Source: an uncultured Acidimicrobiaceae bacterium (GTDB taxonomy: Bacteria > Actinomycetota > Acidimicrobiia > Acidimicrobiales > Microtrichaceae). Taken from it: DNA of 44,451 nt. The stretch spans positions 1 through 44,451 of the forward strand of contig CALMLJ010000576.1 of the NCBI GenBank assembly GCA_937868025.1, written 5' to 3'. Below the pieces are notes generated by a model. The model made no database searches, was not told where the DNA came from, and was given only the letters and a program-made list of their open reading frames with translations. Shown here in pieces: positions 1 to 7,453 of the stretch (the first letter of the stretch is position 1; each line of letters begins with the position of its first letter). The position numbers were made by a program, and so were the translations under genes.

Positions 1-2
1 CC

Positions 3-497
3 ACCCGCGTCGCCGACTGGCTCGGCCTCGACGAGTCGCTGCGCGGCTCGTGGGGTATCGTCGAGCCGCGCATCGTCACCCGTGAGGAGCTGGCGAAGCT
101 CCTCGTCGACGCTCCGGCCGGCACGCAGGGCGAGCTCGAGGACGGTCGTCTCCTGCTCCGTCAGGGCGCGGCGTGGCTCATCCCGAACCCGGGCCTGTTC
201 GACCTCACGCTCGGGCTCATCGCCGACGGCGTTCCGGGCGACCTCGTGCTCGAGGCCGGTGCGATCCTCGGCAAGTCGCTCGGTACCGCTGCCCGTGAAC
301 TGATCGACCTGTTCGTCACGATGGTCGGGCAGGGCTACGGCCGAGGTATCGACACCGGGACCCTCGTCAATGCCTTCCGCCCCGCGGCTGGTGACGCCGC
401 CCGGATGATCTTCGAGCAGCAACTCGAGCGTGCGATCGAGGACCTCCTCAACGACACCAAGCGCCTCGGCCGCCAACGCCAGTCCGGCCCGAGCTGA
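3..497 (+). CDS. C-terminal part of an unassigned protein (5' end outside window)
   Basis: An open frame runs in from the window edge and stops with TGA at 495-497, giving about 164 residues. The visible part begins TRVADWLGLDESLRGSWGIV and ends in a helical, charged region (residues about 80-164, with an EQQLERAIEDLL stretch). The EELAKLL segment and the helical C-terminal half would fit the effector part of a MerR-type regulator, which often starts its helical region this way, but the DNA-binding N-terminus is not in view and the assignment is only a guess. Codon use is typical for the window. A 9-bp hairpin follows about 30 bases after the stop. Confidence 0.55.
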   Translation, partial: TRVADWLGLDESLRGSWGIVEPRIVTREELAKLLVDAPAGTQGELEDGRLLLRQGAAWLIPNPGLFDLTLGLIADGVPGDLVLEAGAILGKSLGTAARELIDLFVTMVGQGYGRGIDTGTLVNAFRPAAGDAARMIFEQQLERAIEDLLNDTKRLGRQRQSGPS

Positions 498-525
498 CAC
501 GCCTTCGAGTTCGCTGCGCCACCGC

Positions 526-548
526 TCCCTCCCCGAACTGGGGAGGGA
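526..548 (+). terminator. Hairpin after the first gene
   Basis: TCCCTCCCC (526-534) and GGGGAGGGA (540-548) form a perfect 9-bp stem with a 5-base loop. There is no U-tract. A TACTGT box (549-554) directly abuts it and could be the -10 of the next gene, so the hairpin may also be a regulatory element. Confidence 0.5.
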
Positions 549-596
549 TACTGTGGCGATCAACCCGAACCAACGGTGTCGAACGAGGAGCGCGAG

Positions 597-1148
597 ATGA
601 GTGAATGGGGTCCGCTGGACGCATTGATCGGCGAGTGGGAAGGCACGGGCGGGCTCGACTCCGCGTACTCCCACTCGAGGGGCGCGGTGTTCTCGACGCC
701 GTACCGGGAGAAGGTCGAGATGAAGCCGTTCGGCCCGGTCGACAACGGCTCGCAGTCGCTCTACGGCCTCGATTACCACACGGCCATGTGGCGCGACGAC
801 GAGGCCGCGCCGTTCCACACCGAGGTCGGGTACTGGCTCTACGACAACGCGACCGGCGAGATCCTTCGTGGATTCGTCGTCCCGCGCGGCATCACCGTGC
901 TCGCCGGTGGCATCGCCGCCCCCGACGCGAAGCAGTTCTCGATGAGCGCCAAGATCGGCGACCCCAACTACGCGATCGGCGAGAACAAGTACCTCACGGC
1001 CAACGCCAGCAGCGTGAGCTACGAGGTCACGATCACGCTCAACGACGACGACACCTGGTCGTACTCCGAGCTGACGACGTTGCACATGAAGGAGTTCGGC
1101 GACCCCTTCCCCCACACCGACTCCAACACGTTGGTTCGCATCAAGTAG
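597..1148 (+). CDS. Heme-binding beta-barrel protein (nitrobindin/FABP-like family)
   Basis: The 183-residue protein has the hallmarks of the nitrobindin/THAP4-like beta-barrel family. These are an N-terminal LDALIGEWEGTGGL segment, a YREKVEMKPFG strand, a middle FHTEVGYWLYDNATGEI block, and a C-terminal strand ending in NTLVRIK. Family members bind ferric heme in a 10-stranded barrel and have been linked to NO or peroxynitrite chemistry. ATG at 597 is preferred over GTG at 576 because GAGGAG (585-590) sits six bases upstream of it. Transcription may start just after the TACTGT box at 549-554. No partner gene is adjacent that would narrow its role. Confidence 0.85.
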   Translation: MSEWGPLDALIGEWEGTGGLDSAYSHSRGAVFSTPYREKVEMKPFGPVDNGSQSLYGLDYHTAMWRDDEAAPFHTEVGYWLYDNATGEILRGFVVPRGITVLAGGIAAPDAKQFSMSAKIGDPNYAIGENKYLTANASSVSYEVTITLNDDDTWSYSELTTLHMKEFGDPFPHTDSNTLVRIK

Positions 1149-1297
1149 CTGTCGGCTGAACGCCGGCGGGATGGACGCCGAACCTTTCGCGAACCGGCGC
1201 GAGGTTGTCGCTTTCCTGAACGATCGTTTGGTACCTTGTGGCCCGGCTCACAAGTGTGCAGACAACGTGGAAACACGTCAGAACAAGGGGAGAGACC

Positions 1298-1420
1298 ATG
1301 AAGAAGCTCAAGCGCAACGCACCGATGATCGCCGTTATCGGCACCGTGATCGTCACGAGCGCCGGCTGCACGTTGGACGACGTGCTGACGATCGCCAAGA
1401 TCGTCGGCCTGTTCATCTGA
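1298..1420 (+). CDS. 40-residue secreted or lipoprotein-like peptide
   Basis: ATG at 1298 follows a strong purine-rich ribosome site (GGGGAGA, 1287-1293) and encodes 40 residues. A lysine-rich start (MKKLKRN) leads into a hydrophobic stretch ending in VTSAGC, then a short LDDVLTIAKIVGLFI tail. The SAGC site resembles a lipobox but lacks the usual Leu/Val at -3, so the cysteine may or may not be lipidated. The tail is an amphipathic or hydrophobic helix. The gene stands alone and is closed by a canonical terminator, which supports it being expressed. Function unknown. Confidence 0.6.
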   Translation: MKKLKRNAPMIAVIGTVIVTSAGCTLDDVLTIAKIVGLFI

Positions 1421-1440
1421 TCTCACGATCTGCCGTCACC

Positions 1441-1475
1441 GAGTCCCGCCTTCGGGCGGGGCTCGTTTCGGTTTT
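1441..1475 (+). terminator. Intrinsic terminator with UUCG tetraloop
   Basis: GAGTCCCGCC (1441-1450), loop TTCG, then GGCGGGGCTC (1455-1464) make a 10-bp stem with one G-T pair, followed by a T-rich tail (TTTCGGTTTT, 1466-1475). It ends the transcript of the 40-residue peptide. Confidence 0.85.
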
Positions 1476-1507
1476 GAACAACGTGCGCGGCGGCAGGGGC
1501 GGTTGCC

Positions 1508-1513
1508 TACGAT
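1508..1513 (+). promoter_or_regulatory. -10 box for a leaderless ltrA transcript
   Basis: TACGAT ends six bases before the ATG at 1520, which would put the transcript start at or beside the start codon. No ribosome-binding site is visible in the six-base gap. Confidence 0.5.
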
Positions 1514-1519
1514 CCTCCG

Positions 1520-2752
1520 ATGACCGATCCCGCCGACGCTGAGCTGGAGCTCGAACTCGAGGAGGAGGAGGCCGGCCGCCACGCCACCAACCTCGAGCTG
1601 TTCTTCGACCTGGTGTTCGTCTTCGCCGTCAGCCAGCTCTCGCGGTTGATCGCCGGCGACATCAGCGGGGCCGGGGTCGCCAAGTCGGCCCTCGTCGCGT
1701 GGATCGTCTGGCAGCTGTGGTCGCAGTTCAGCTGGCTGGGCACGGCCGTCGACCTCGATCGAGACGCGCCGACCCGCCTGGCCTTCGTGTCGTCGATCCT
1801 GCCGTGCCTCTTCTTGGCGATCTCGATCCCCGAGGCGTACGGCGCGAGCGGCAAGCAGTTCGGTCTCGCCGTCCTCGCGGGCACCGTGTGGGTGCTCGCC
1901 CTCCAGGGCCTGGGCCTGTGGGGCGACGAGCGGACGCGGCCGGCCTTCCTCCGCTACGCCTCACTCGCTGGCGTCGGGCCGATCCTGATCGCGGTCGGCG
2001 GGTTCGTCGACGGCCGCTCGCGGATCGTGTTCTGGCTGGCCGGCATGATCGTCAGCCTCGGCGGAACGATCCTCGTCAACCGGCGACGCGGCGAGGACGA
2101 CAACTCGGCGTGGCGCGTCAACCCGGTGCACTTTGCCGAGCGGCACGGATTGTTCGTCATCATCGTGCTCGGCGAGGTGCTGGTCGCGATCGGGGTCGCT
2201 GCCCGCGAGCACGAGATGACCCTCCTCGTCGCCGGCGCGATCGCGGCGTCGGCGTTCCTTGCTGCGGTCGTCTTCTGGTCCTACTTCGGGTTCATCTCAC
2301 GGTTCGGCGAGGAAGGCCTGAAAGTCGGTCACGGGCTGGAGCGGGCGCGACTCGCGCGCGACTTCTTCACCTACGGTCACTTCCCCCTGGTCCTCGGTGT
2401 CGCGTTCCTGGCGAGTGTGATCGAGCACGTGGTCGCTCATCCGGAGGGCCACCTGCACGGCGAGCAGCTGTGGCTGCTCGGCACCTCGATCGTGCTGATC
2501 GGCGGCGGATTCATGGGACTCCAGTGGCGGCTCCGCCGCCAAGTGGCACCGGAACGCCCGATCGCGATCGCTGTCGTTCTCATCTTCCTCGCCACCGCGG
2601 CGTCACACGTTGGCGGCGTTGCTGCGATCGCGATCGTGGGCGCCGTGATGGGTGTCGCGCAGACCATCATCGCCAGGCGGGTCGCGCGCCTGACCGACGG
2701 CGAGGCGGTCGACGCCGAGATCGCGGGATCTTCAGCTCCGCGCCCGGCGTGA
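1520..2752 (+). CDS. ltrA: Low temperature requirement protein A (LtrA) family membrane protein
   Basis: The 410-residue polytopic membrane protein opens with an acidic tail, then RHATNLELFFDLVFVFAV, the signature start of the LtrA family. A second family block, RHGLFVIIVLGEVLVAIG, lies near residue 210. About ten to twelve hydrophobic segments are visible. LtrA was named from a Listeria mutant that fails to grow in the cold; the biochemical role is unknown. Translation probably begins on a leaderless message (TACGAT box at 1508-1513). The 3' end overlaps the converging oxidoreductase gene by 21 bases (2732-2752) with no room for a separate terminator. Confidence 0.92.
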   Translation: MTDPADAELELELEEEEAGRHATNLELFFDLVFVFAVSQLSRLIAGDISGAGVAKSALVAWIVWQLWSQFSWLGTAVDLDRDAPTRLAFVSSILPCLFLAISIPEAYGASGKQFGLAVLAGTVWVLALQGLGLWGDERTRPAFLRYASLAGVGPILIAVGGFVDGRSRIVFWLAGMIVSLGGTILVNRRRGEDDNSAWRVNPVHFAERHGLFVIIVLGEVLVAIGVAAREHEMTLLVAGAIAASAFLAAVVFWSYFGFISRFGEEGLKVGHGLERARLARDFFTYGHFPLVLGVAFLASVIEHVVAHPEGHLHGEQLWLLGTSIVLIGGGFMGLQWRLRRQVAPERPIAIAVVLIFLATAASHVGGVAAIAIVGAVMGVAQTIIARRVARLTDGEAVDAEIAGSSAPRPA

Positions 2753-3748
2753 GGCGGCCATCGCCGGGATGACCGTCTCGCCGTAGGCCTCGAGCGTGGC
2801 CGACTTGGCGTCGTGCTGGAGGTAGATCGCGAACTGGTCGACGCCGAGGTCGCGCAATTCCTCGAGGCGTGCGATGTGCTGACTCGCCGTGCCGAGGAGG
2901 CAGAAGCGGTCGACGATCTCGTCGGGCACGAACTCGGCGTGGGTGTTGCCGGCCCGACCGTGCTCGTTGTAGTCGTAGCCCTCGCGACCCTCGATGTAGT
3001 CGGTCAGCGCCGTCGGAATGGAGGCACTCGACCCGTACCGCGCCACGATGTCGGCCACGTGGTTGCCGACCATGCCGCCGAACCACCGGCACTGGTCGCG
3101 CATGTGGTCGACGACGTCACCGACGTATGCGGGGGCGGCGACGCAGAACGTGATGGCGTCGGGGTCGCGCCCGGCGTCGGAGGCGGCCGTGCGGACGGCG
3201 TCGATCGTCCACGCGGCGATGTCGGGATCGGCGAGCTGGAGGATGAACCCGTCCCCGACCTCGCCGGTGAGTGCCAGCGCCTTCGGTCCGTACGCCGCGA
3301 CCCAGACGTCGAGTTCGCTGGCCTCGGCCCACGGGAAGCACAGGTTGGCGCCCTGGTGCTCGACGGTCCGGCCGTTGCCGAGCTCGCGGATCACGTGGAT
3401 GGACTCGCGCAGCGTCGCGAGCGTCGTCGGCTTGCCGTTGAGGACCCGCACGGCGGAGTCGCCGCGGCCGATACCGCACACGGTGCGATTGCCGTACATG
3501 TCGTTGAGGGTGGCGAACAGGCTGGCCGTGACGGTCCAGTCGCGCGTTGCCGGGTTGGTCACCATCGGCCCGACGATCACCTTGCGGGTCTCGGCGAGGA
3601 TCTGGCTGTAGATGACGAACGGCTCCTGCCACAGGATGTGGCTGTCGAACGTCCAGACGTAGTCGAACCCCAGGTTCTCGGCGCGTACCGCGAGCTCGAC
3701 CACCCTCGAGGCGGGCGGGTTCGTCTGCAACACCACTCCGAAGTCCAT
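2732..3748 (-). CDS. LLM-class (probably F420-dependent) oxidoreductase of the pyrimidine/hydantoin operon
   Basis: This 338-residue luciferase-like (TIM-barrel) oxidoreductase starts MDFGVVLQTNPPASRVVELA. Family blocks include LGFDYVWTFDSHILWQEPFV, a VIVGPMVTNPATRD strand, YGNRTVCGIGRGDSAVR and the late VWVAAYGPKALALTGEVGDG motif. It resembles the TIGR03842 group of predicted F420-dependent enzymes. The ATG lies 8 bases after the stop of the dihydropyrimidinase gene, and its ribosome site (GGGAG) overlaps that stop, so the two are co-translated. A longer upstream reading of the same frame is antisense-like noise inside the dihydropyrimidinase gene. Context points to a step in pyrimidine or hydantoin breakdown; the substrate is not known. 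Confidence 0.85.
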   Translation of the reverse strand: MDFGVVLQTNPPASRVVELAVRAENLGFDYVWTFDSHILWQEPFVIYSQILAETRKVIVGPMVTNPATRDWTVTASLFATLNDMYGNRTVCGIGRGDSAVRVLNGKPTTLATLRESIHVIRELGNGRTVEHQGANLCFPWAEASELDVWVAAYGPKALALTGEVGDGFILQLADPDIAAWTIDAVRTAASDAGRDPDAITFCVAAPAYVGDVVDHMRDQCRWFGGMVGNHVADIVARYGSSASIPTALTDYIEGREGYDYNEHGRAGNTHAEFVPDEIVDRFCLLGTASQHIARLEELRDLGVDQFAIYLQHDAKSATLEAYGETVIPAMAASRRARS

Positions 3749-3756
3749 GTCGCTCC

Positions 3757-5181
3757 CTAGACGAGATACTGCGAGAGCCCCCGCTTGATGAACTGTCCGT
3801 GGCCCTTGCGGCCGACGTAGTCGTCGTTCTCGACCAGGACGGTACCCCGGGAAAGGACGGTGTCCACCTTGCCGTCGATCTCGTAGCCCTCCCACGAGGA
3901 GTGGTCGATGTTCATGTGGTGCTTCGCGTTGATGCCGATGCTGGTGTGCCCGTTGGGGTCCCAGATGACCACGTCGCCGTCGGCGCCGGGGGCGATGATG
4001 CCCTTCTTCGGGTACATACCGAACATGCGCGCCGGGGTCGTGCAGCACGTCTCGACCCAGCGTTCGAGGGTGATCTCGCCGGCGACGACGCCCTGGAAGA
4101 GCAGCTCCATGCGGTGCTCCACCGACCCCATGCCGTTGGGGATCTTCGAGAAGTTGCCGCGGCCCAGTTCCTTTTGGTCCTTGAAGCAGAACGGGCAGTG
4201 GTCGGTGCTGACGATCGCGAGGTCGTTGCTGCGGAGCCCCTTCCACATGTCGGCGTGGTGGGGATGGGTGTCGTGCGCGGAACGGATGGGCGGTGAGCAC
4301 ACCCACTTGGCGCCTTCGAAGTCGGGCTTCGCGAGCGTGTCCTCGACCGTCAGGTAGAGGTACTGCGGGCACGTCTCCGCGAACACGTTGCGTGACTGGT
4401 CGCGGGCCTCGGCGACCGCGGCCAACGCCTCCGAGGCCGACAGGTGCACGATGTAGAGCGGCACGTTGCCGGCGACGGCGGCCAACACGATGGCCCGGTG
4501 CGTGGCCTCACCCTCGAGCGCGCTCGGACGCGTCCACGAGTGGTACACGGGGTCGGTCTCGCCCCGGCCGAGCGCCTGCTGCACCAGCACGTCGATGGCG
4601 ATGCCGTTCTCGGCGTGCATCATGATCGTTGCGCCGATGTCGCCGGCGGTCTGCATGGCCCGGAGGATCTGGCCGTCGTCGCTGTAGAACACACCGGGGT
4701 AGGCCATGAACAGCTTGAAGCTGGTGATCCCCTCGTGCTCGGTGAGGTACCGCATCGCCTTCAGCGACTCCTCGTCGATACCGCCGACGATCTGGTGGAA
4801 CGCGTAGTCGACCGCGCATTCGCCGGCCGCCTTCTCGTGCCATGCCGCGAGACCGTCCATGACGTTGCCGCCCGCGCTCTGCACGGCGAAGTCGACGATG
4901 GTGGTGACGCCGCCCCACGCCGCGGCGCGGGTGCCGGTCTCGAACGTGTCGGACGCGTTGGTGCCACCGAAGGGCAGCTCCATGTGCGTGTGCACGTCGA
5001 TGCCGCCCGGGATGACGTACTTGCCGGTGGCGTCGAGGGTGCGGTCGGCCGTGACGCCCTGCGCCTCGACCTGGCCGGGGGCGTAGAGCGCGGCGATCGT
5101 CTCCCCGTCGATCAGCACGTCCATGGGCGAGGAGCCCGACGGCGAGACGACGATTCCGTTGGTGATGAGTGTGCGTGCCAT
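3757..5181 (-). CDS. hydA: Dihydropyrimidinase / D-hydantoinase
   Basis: The 474-residue amidohydrolase opens the six-membered ring of dihydrouracil or dihydrothymine (or the five-membered hydantoin ring) to the N-carbamoyl amino acid. The metal-binding GGIDVHTHMELPFGG motif is near residue 60. The lysine that is carbamylated to bridge the two zinc ions is in SFKLFMAYPG (about 154-163). Later ligands are in MMHAENG, YIVHLSASEALA and STDHCPF. Length fits the family (about 460-490). It starts ten bases after the upstream beta-ureidopropionase gene, with a GGAGCT site before ATG 5181. Upstream and downstream genes belong to the same operon. Confidence 0.95.
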   Translation of the reverse strand: MARTLITNGIVVSPSGSSPMDVLIDGETIAALYAPGQVEAQGVTADRTLDATGKYVIPGGIDVHTHMELPFGGTNASDTFETGTRAAAWGGVTTIVDFAVQSAGGNVMDGLAAWHEKAAGECAVDYAFHQIVGGIDEESLKAMRYLTEHEGITSFKLFMAYPGVFYSDDGQILRAMQTAGDIGATIMMHAENGIAIDVLVQQALGRGETDPVYHSWTRPSALEGEATHRAIVLAAVAGNVPLYIVHLSASEALAAVAEARDQSRNVFAETCPQYLYLTVEDTLAKPDFEGAKWVCSPPIRSAHDTHPHHADMWKGLRSNDLAIVSTDHCPFCFKDQKELGRGNFSKIPNGMGSVEHRMELLFQGVVAGEITLERWVETCCTTPARMFGMYPKKGIIAPGADGDVVIWDPNGHTSIGINAKHHMNIDHSSWEGYEIDGKVDTVLSRGTVLVENDDYVGRKGHGQFIKRGLSQYLV

Positions 5182-5191
5182 CGGGGAGCTC

Positions 5192-6037
5192 CTATCGGGC
5201 GGTCAGGTCGTCGTAGGCGTCGGGGCGGCGGTCGCGGTAGAAGGCCCAGCGGTGGCGAACCTCGGTGATCTTGTCCATGTCGAGGTCACGCACGATCAGC
5301 TCGGGTTTGAACGCGTCGCCGACGTCGCCGACGAACTTCCCCTCGGGGTCGACGAAGTAGCTCTGTCCGTAGAAGTCGTTGTCGCCGATGTCCTCGATGC
5401 CGACCCGGTTGATCGCACCGACGTAGTACATGTTCGCGACGGCCGCGGCCGGCTGCTCGATGCGCCAGATGTACTCGCTCAGCCCCCGGTGGGTGGCCGA
5501 CGGGTTGAACACGATCTCGGCGCCCCCGAGCCCGAGCGCTCGCCACCCCTCGGGGAAGTGGCGGTCGTAGCAGATGTACACGCCGACCTTGCCGACGGCG
5601 GTGTCGAAGATCGGGTACCCGCCCGTGCCGGGTGCGAAGTAGAACTTCTCCCAGAAGCCCTTCACCTGCGGGATGTGCTGCTTGCGGTACTTGCCCAGGA
5701 AGGTGCCGTCGGCGTCGATGACCGCAGCGGTGTTGTAGTACAGGCCCTTGGCAGCGACCGACTCGTACATCGGGACCACCAGCACCATGCCCGTCTCCTT
5801 GGCGAGGGCGCACATGCGTTGTGTGGTCGGGCCGGCGGGGATCGGCTCGGTGTAGTCGTAGTACTTGGTGTCCTGGACCTGGCAGAAGTACGGCCCGTAG
5901 AAGAGCTCCTGGAAGCACATGACCTCGGCACCCTGGGCCTTGGCCTCGTGGACCGCTGCCTCGTGCTTCTGGATCATCGATTCCTTGTCGCCGGTCCAGT
6001 CGGTCTGGAGCAGCGCTGCTCGGACGACTCTGGCCAT
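5192..6037 (-). CDS. Nitrilase-superfamily amidohydrolase, beta-ureidopropionase-like
   Basis: The 281-residue protein carries the complete nitrilase triad: Glu in CFQELFYGPYF, Lys in GKYRKQHIPQVKGFWEKFYF, and Cys in VYICYDRHFPEGWR. A long match to beta-ureidopropionase/N-carbamoyl amino acid amidases is seen in the KYYDYTEPIPAGPTT and FNPSATHRGLSEYIWRIEQP blocks. It should hydrolyse N-carbamoyl-beta-alanine (or an N-carbamoyl amino acid) to the amino acid, CO2 and ammonia, the step after dihydropyrimidinase, whose gene follows. A GGAGG site is eight bases before the ATG, and a TACAGT box (minus strand, complement of about 6074-6079) may be its -10. It is the first gene of the operon. Confidence 0.92.
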   Translation of the reverse strand: MARVVRAALLQTDWTGDKESMIQKHEAAVHEAKAQGAEVMCFQELFYGPYFCQVQDTKYYDYTEPIPAGPTTQRMCALAKETGMVLVVPMYESVAAKGLYYNTAAVIDADGTFLGKYRKQHIPQVKGFWEKFYFAPGTGGYPIFDTAVGKVGVYICYDRHFPEGWRALGLGGAEIVFNPSATHRGLSEYIWRIEQPAAAVANMYYVGAINRVGIEDIGDNDFYGQSYFVDPEGKFVGDVGDAFKPELIVRDLDMDKITEVRHRWAFYRDRRPDAYDDLTAR

Positions 6038-6217
6038 GGGGGTGCCTCCGGCTCTCTCGGGAACGTGAGGCCGACTGTACCCATGCGTTGGTTTCGGCGC
6101 GGTGTCGGCGACGTTCGTCTAGCTAGGATGCAGTTCGAATCGATAAACGGGGCGAATCTGGGCGTCCTCCGCAGGCGTTGACGATCTACCTGACGTTGTG
6201 TTCGGGATTCGCGTCGC

Positions 6218-7396
6218 TTAGGAGGCGAAGCAATCCTGCGAGGGCCTCTCCCCGTTCGCGATACTGGCCAGCGAGGTGTACACACGAGGGTCCCCTGCAG
6301 TTGCAGGGGATTCGGCGTTTCCGGGGCCGGGTTGACGCTGACGTGACAACGCAGCGTCCCGCGAAAGACCCGCAGCGCCCGCGGGGTGCTGTGCCGGTTC
6401 GGGGTCCGAGTCGCCCTCGTTCGTCGGCGTCCGCAGCCGGTCGACCAAGTCGTCGAGCCGCTGTGCGAGCGCCCGGTCCCGGTCAGCAGCGGCCTTCTGG
6501 TAGCGGATGGCGGCCGACGTCGTGGAGTGGCCGAGGCGAGACATGACCTCGCGCATCGTGGCGTCCTGTTGGGTGGCGATGGTGCCGGCGGCGTGACGCA
6601 GATCGTGGAAGTGCACCTCGGTGAGGTCGAGCTGTGCCCGGGCGGCGCGCCACTCGCGCTGGAACCAGCCGTCGCTGATGATGCCGCCGGCGTCGCCGGG
6701 GAAGAGCGGGCCGTCGGGGTCGCCGCCGACGAAGGTGGCGAGGTGAGCGTCGACGGCGTCGAGCACGAACCGGGGGAGCGTGACGGTGCGTTGGCTGGAG
6801 TCGGTCTTGGTGGTCTTGCGGCGGGAGCGCTTGTCGATCGATTCGCGGACGGTGAGGGTGCCGTGGAGCCGGTCGTAGTTGCGGACCCGGAGTGCTCGGA
6901 GCTCGCCGTAGCGGAGGCCGGCGAAGCCGGCGACGAGGATCATCGGGCGGATGCGGGCGTGGGCGATGTCGGCGAGCGCCAGGACGACTTCGGCGGGGAC
7001 GAACGGGCGCTCGGTGTGCGGGTCGGAGCCGGCGCCCTTGATGCGACACGGGTTGCGCGGGATCAGGTCGTCCTCGACGGCGGTGGCCAGGATGGCGTGC
7101 ATGATCCGGTAGGCGCGAGAGGCGGTCGACGGGATGCGCTCACGGAGCGGACGGAACCAACGGCGGACCTCGTCGGGCGTGAGTCGACCGATGGGGGTCG
7201 CACCGAACGTCGGGTAAACGTGGCGCTCGAGCGTCTCGGCGTAGTTGTCCCGGGTGGTCGACGCGAGCGTCCGGCCTTCGAGCCATTGCTCGGCGTACGT
7301 CTGGAACTTGATGCGGCCACGGGCGGGGTCGTAGGCGATGCCTCTGCTCTGGGCCGCCTCGGTCTGCGCCTTGAACGCCTTGGTCCACCCCGCCAA
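6218..7396 (-). CDS. Tyrosine recombinase (phage-type integrase), probably N-terminally shortened
   Basis: The 392-residue protein has the full catalytic set of tyrosine recombinases: Arg162 in GLRYGELRALRVR, a Lys near 197, HDLRHAAGT (His264, Arg267), His290 in MSRLGHST and Tyr299 in IRYQ. A core-binding SAM-like domain spans about 30-115. The start is a TTG at 7396, and an in-frame TAG lies five codons further upstream. The usual N-terminal arm-binding segment (a strand-rich part ending in a WRARY-like motif) is missing, so the protein begins inside the linker (WTKAFKAQTEAAQ). The tail after residue 325 is low-complexity. The gene lies at the left edge of a lower-GC island. No tRNA lies next to it. 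It could be a relic or could use another start. Confidence 0.85.
   Translation of the reverse strand: MAGWTKAFKAQTEAAQSRGIAYDPARGRIKFQTYAEQWLEGRTLASTTRDNYAETLERHVYPTFGATPIGRLTPDEVRRWFRPLRERIPSTASRAYRIMHAILATAVEDDLIPRNPCRIKGAGSDPHTERPFVPAEVVLALADIAHARIRPMILVAGFAGLRYGELRALRVRNYDRLHGTLTVRESIDKRSRRKTTKTDSSQRTVTLPRFVLDAVDAHLATFVGGDPDGPLFPGDAGGIISDGWFQREWRAARAQLDLTEVHFHDLRHAAGTIATQQDATMREVMSRLGHSTTSAAIRYQKAAADRDRALAQRLDDLVDRLRTPTNEGDSDPEPAQHPAGAAGLSRDAALSRQRQPGPGNAESPATAGDPRVYTSLASIANGERPSQDCFAS
6291..6310. repeat. Palindrome inside the integrase 3' end
   Basis: TCCCCTGCA (6291-6299) and TGCAGGGGA (6302-6310) are a perfect 9-base inverted repeat around GT. It lies in the low-complexity tail coding region of the integrase. 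An attachment-site role is possible but no second copy was seen. Confidence 0.5.
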
Positions 7397-7453
7397 CCGT
7401 GCTAAACACCACTATTGAGGCCTCGATATAGCGACGTCCGGGAGGGATTACAC

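Noticed and set aside
3749..4372. Upstream extension of the LLM oxidoreductase
   Set aside because: It lies within the dihydropyrimidinase gene in another frame; a ribosome site supports ATG 3748.
6125..6171. TTCGAATC near 6131 resembles a tRNA T-loop next to an integrase
   Set aside because: The flanks do not form a T-stem, and no acceptor, D or anticodon arms can be drawn.
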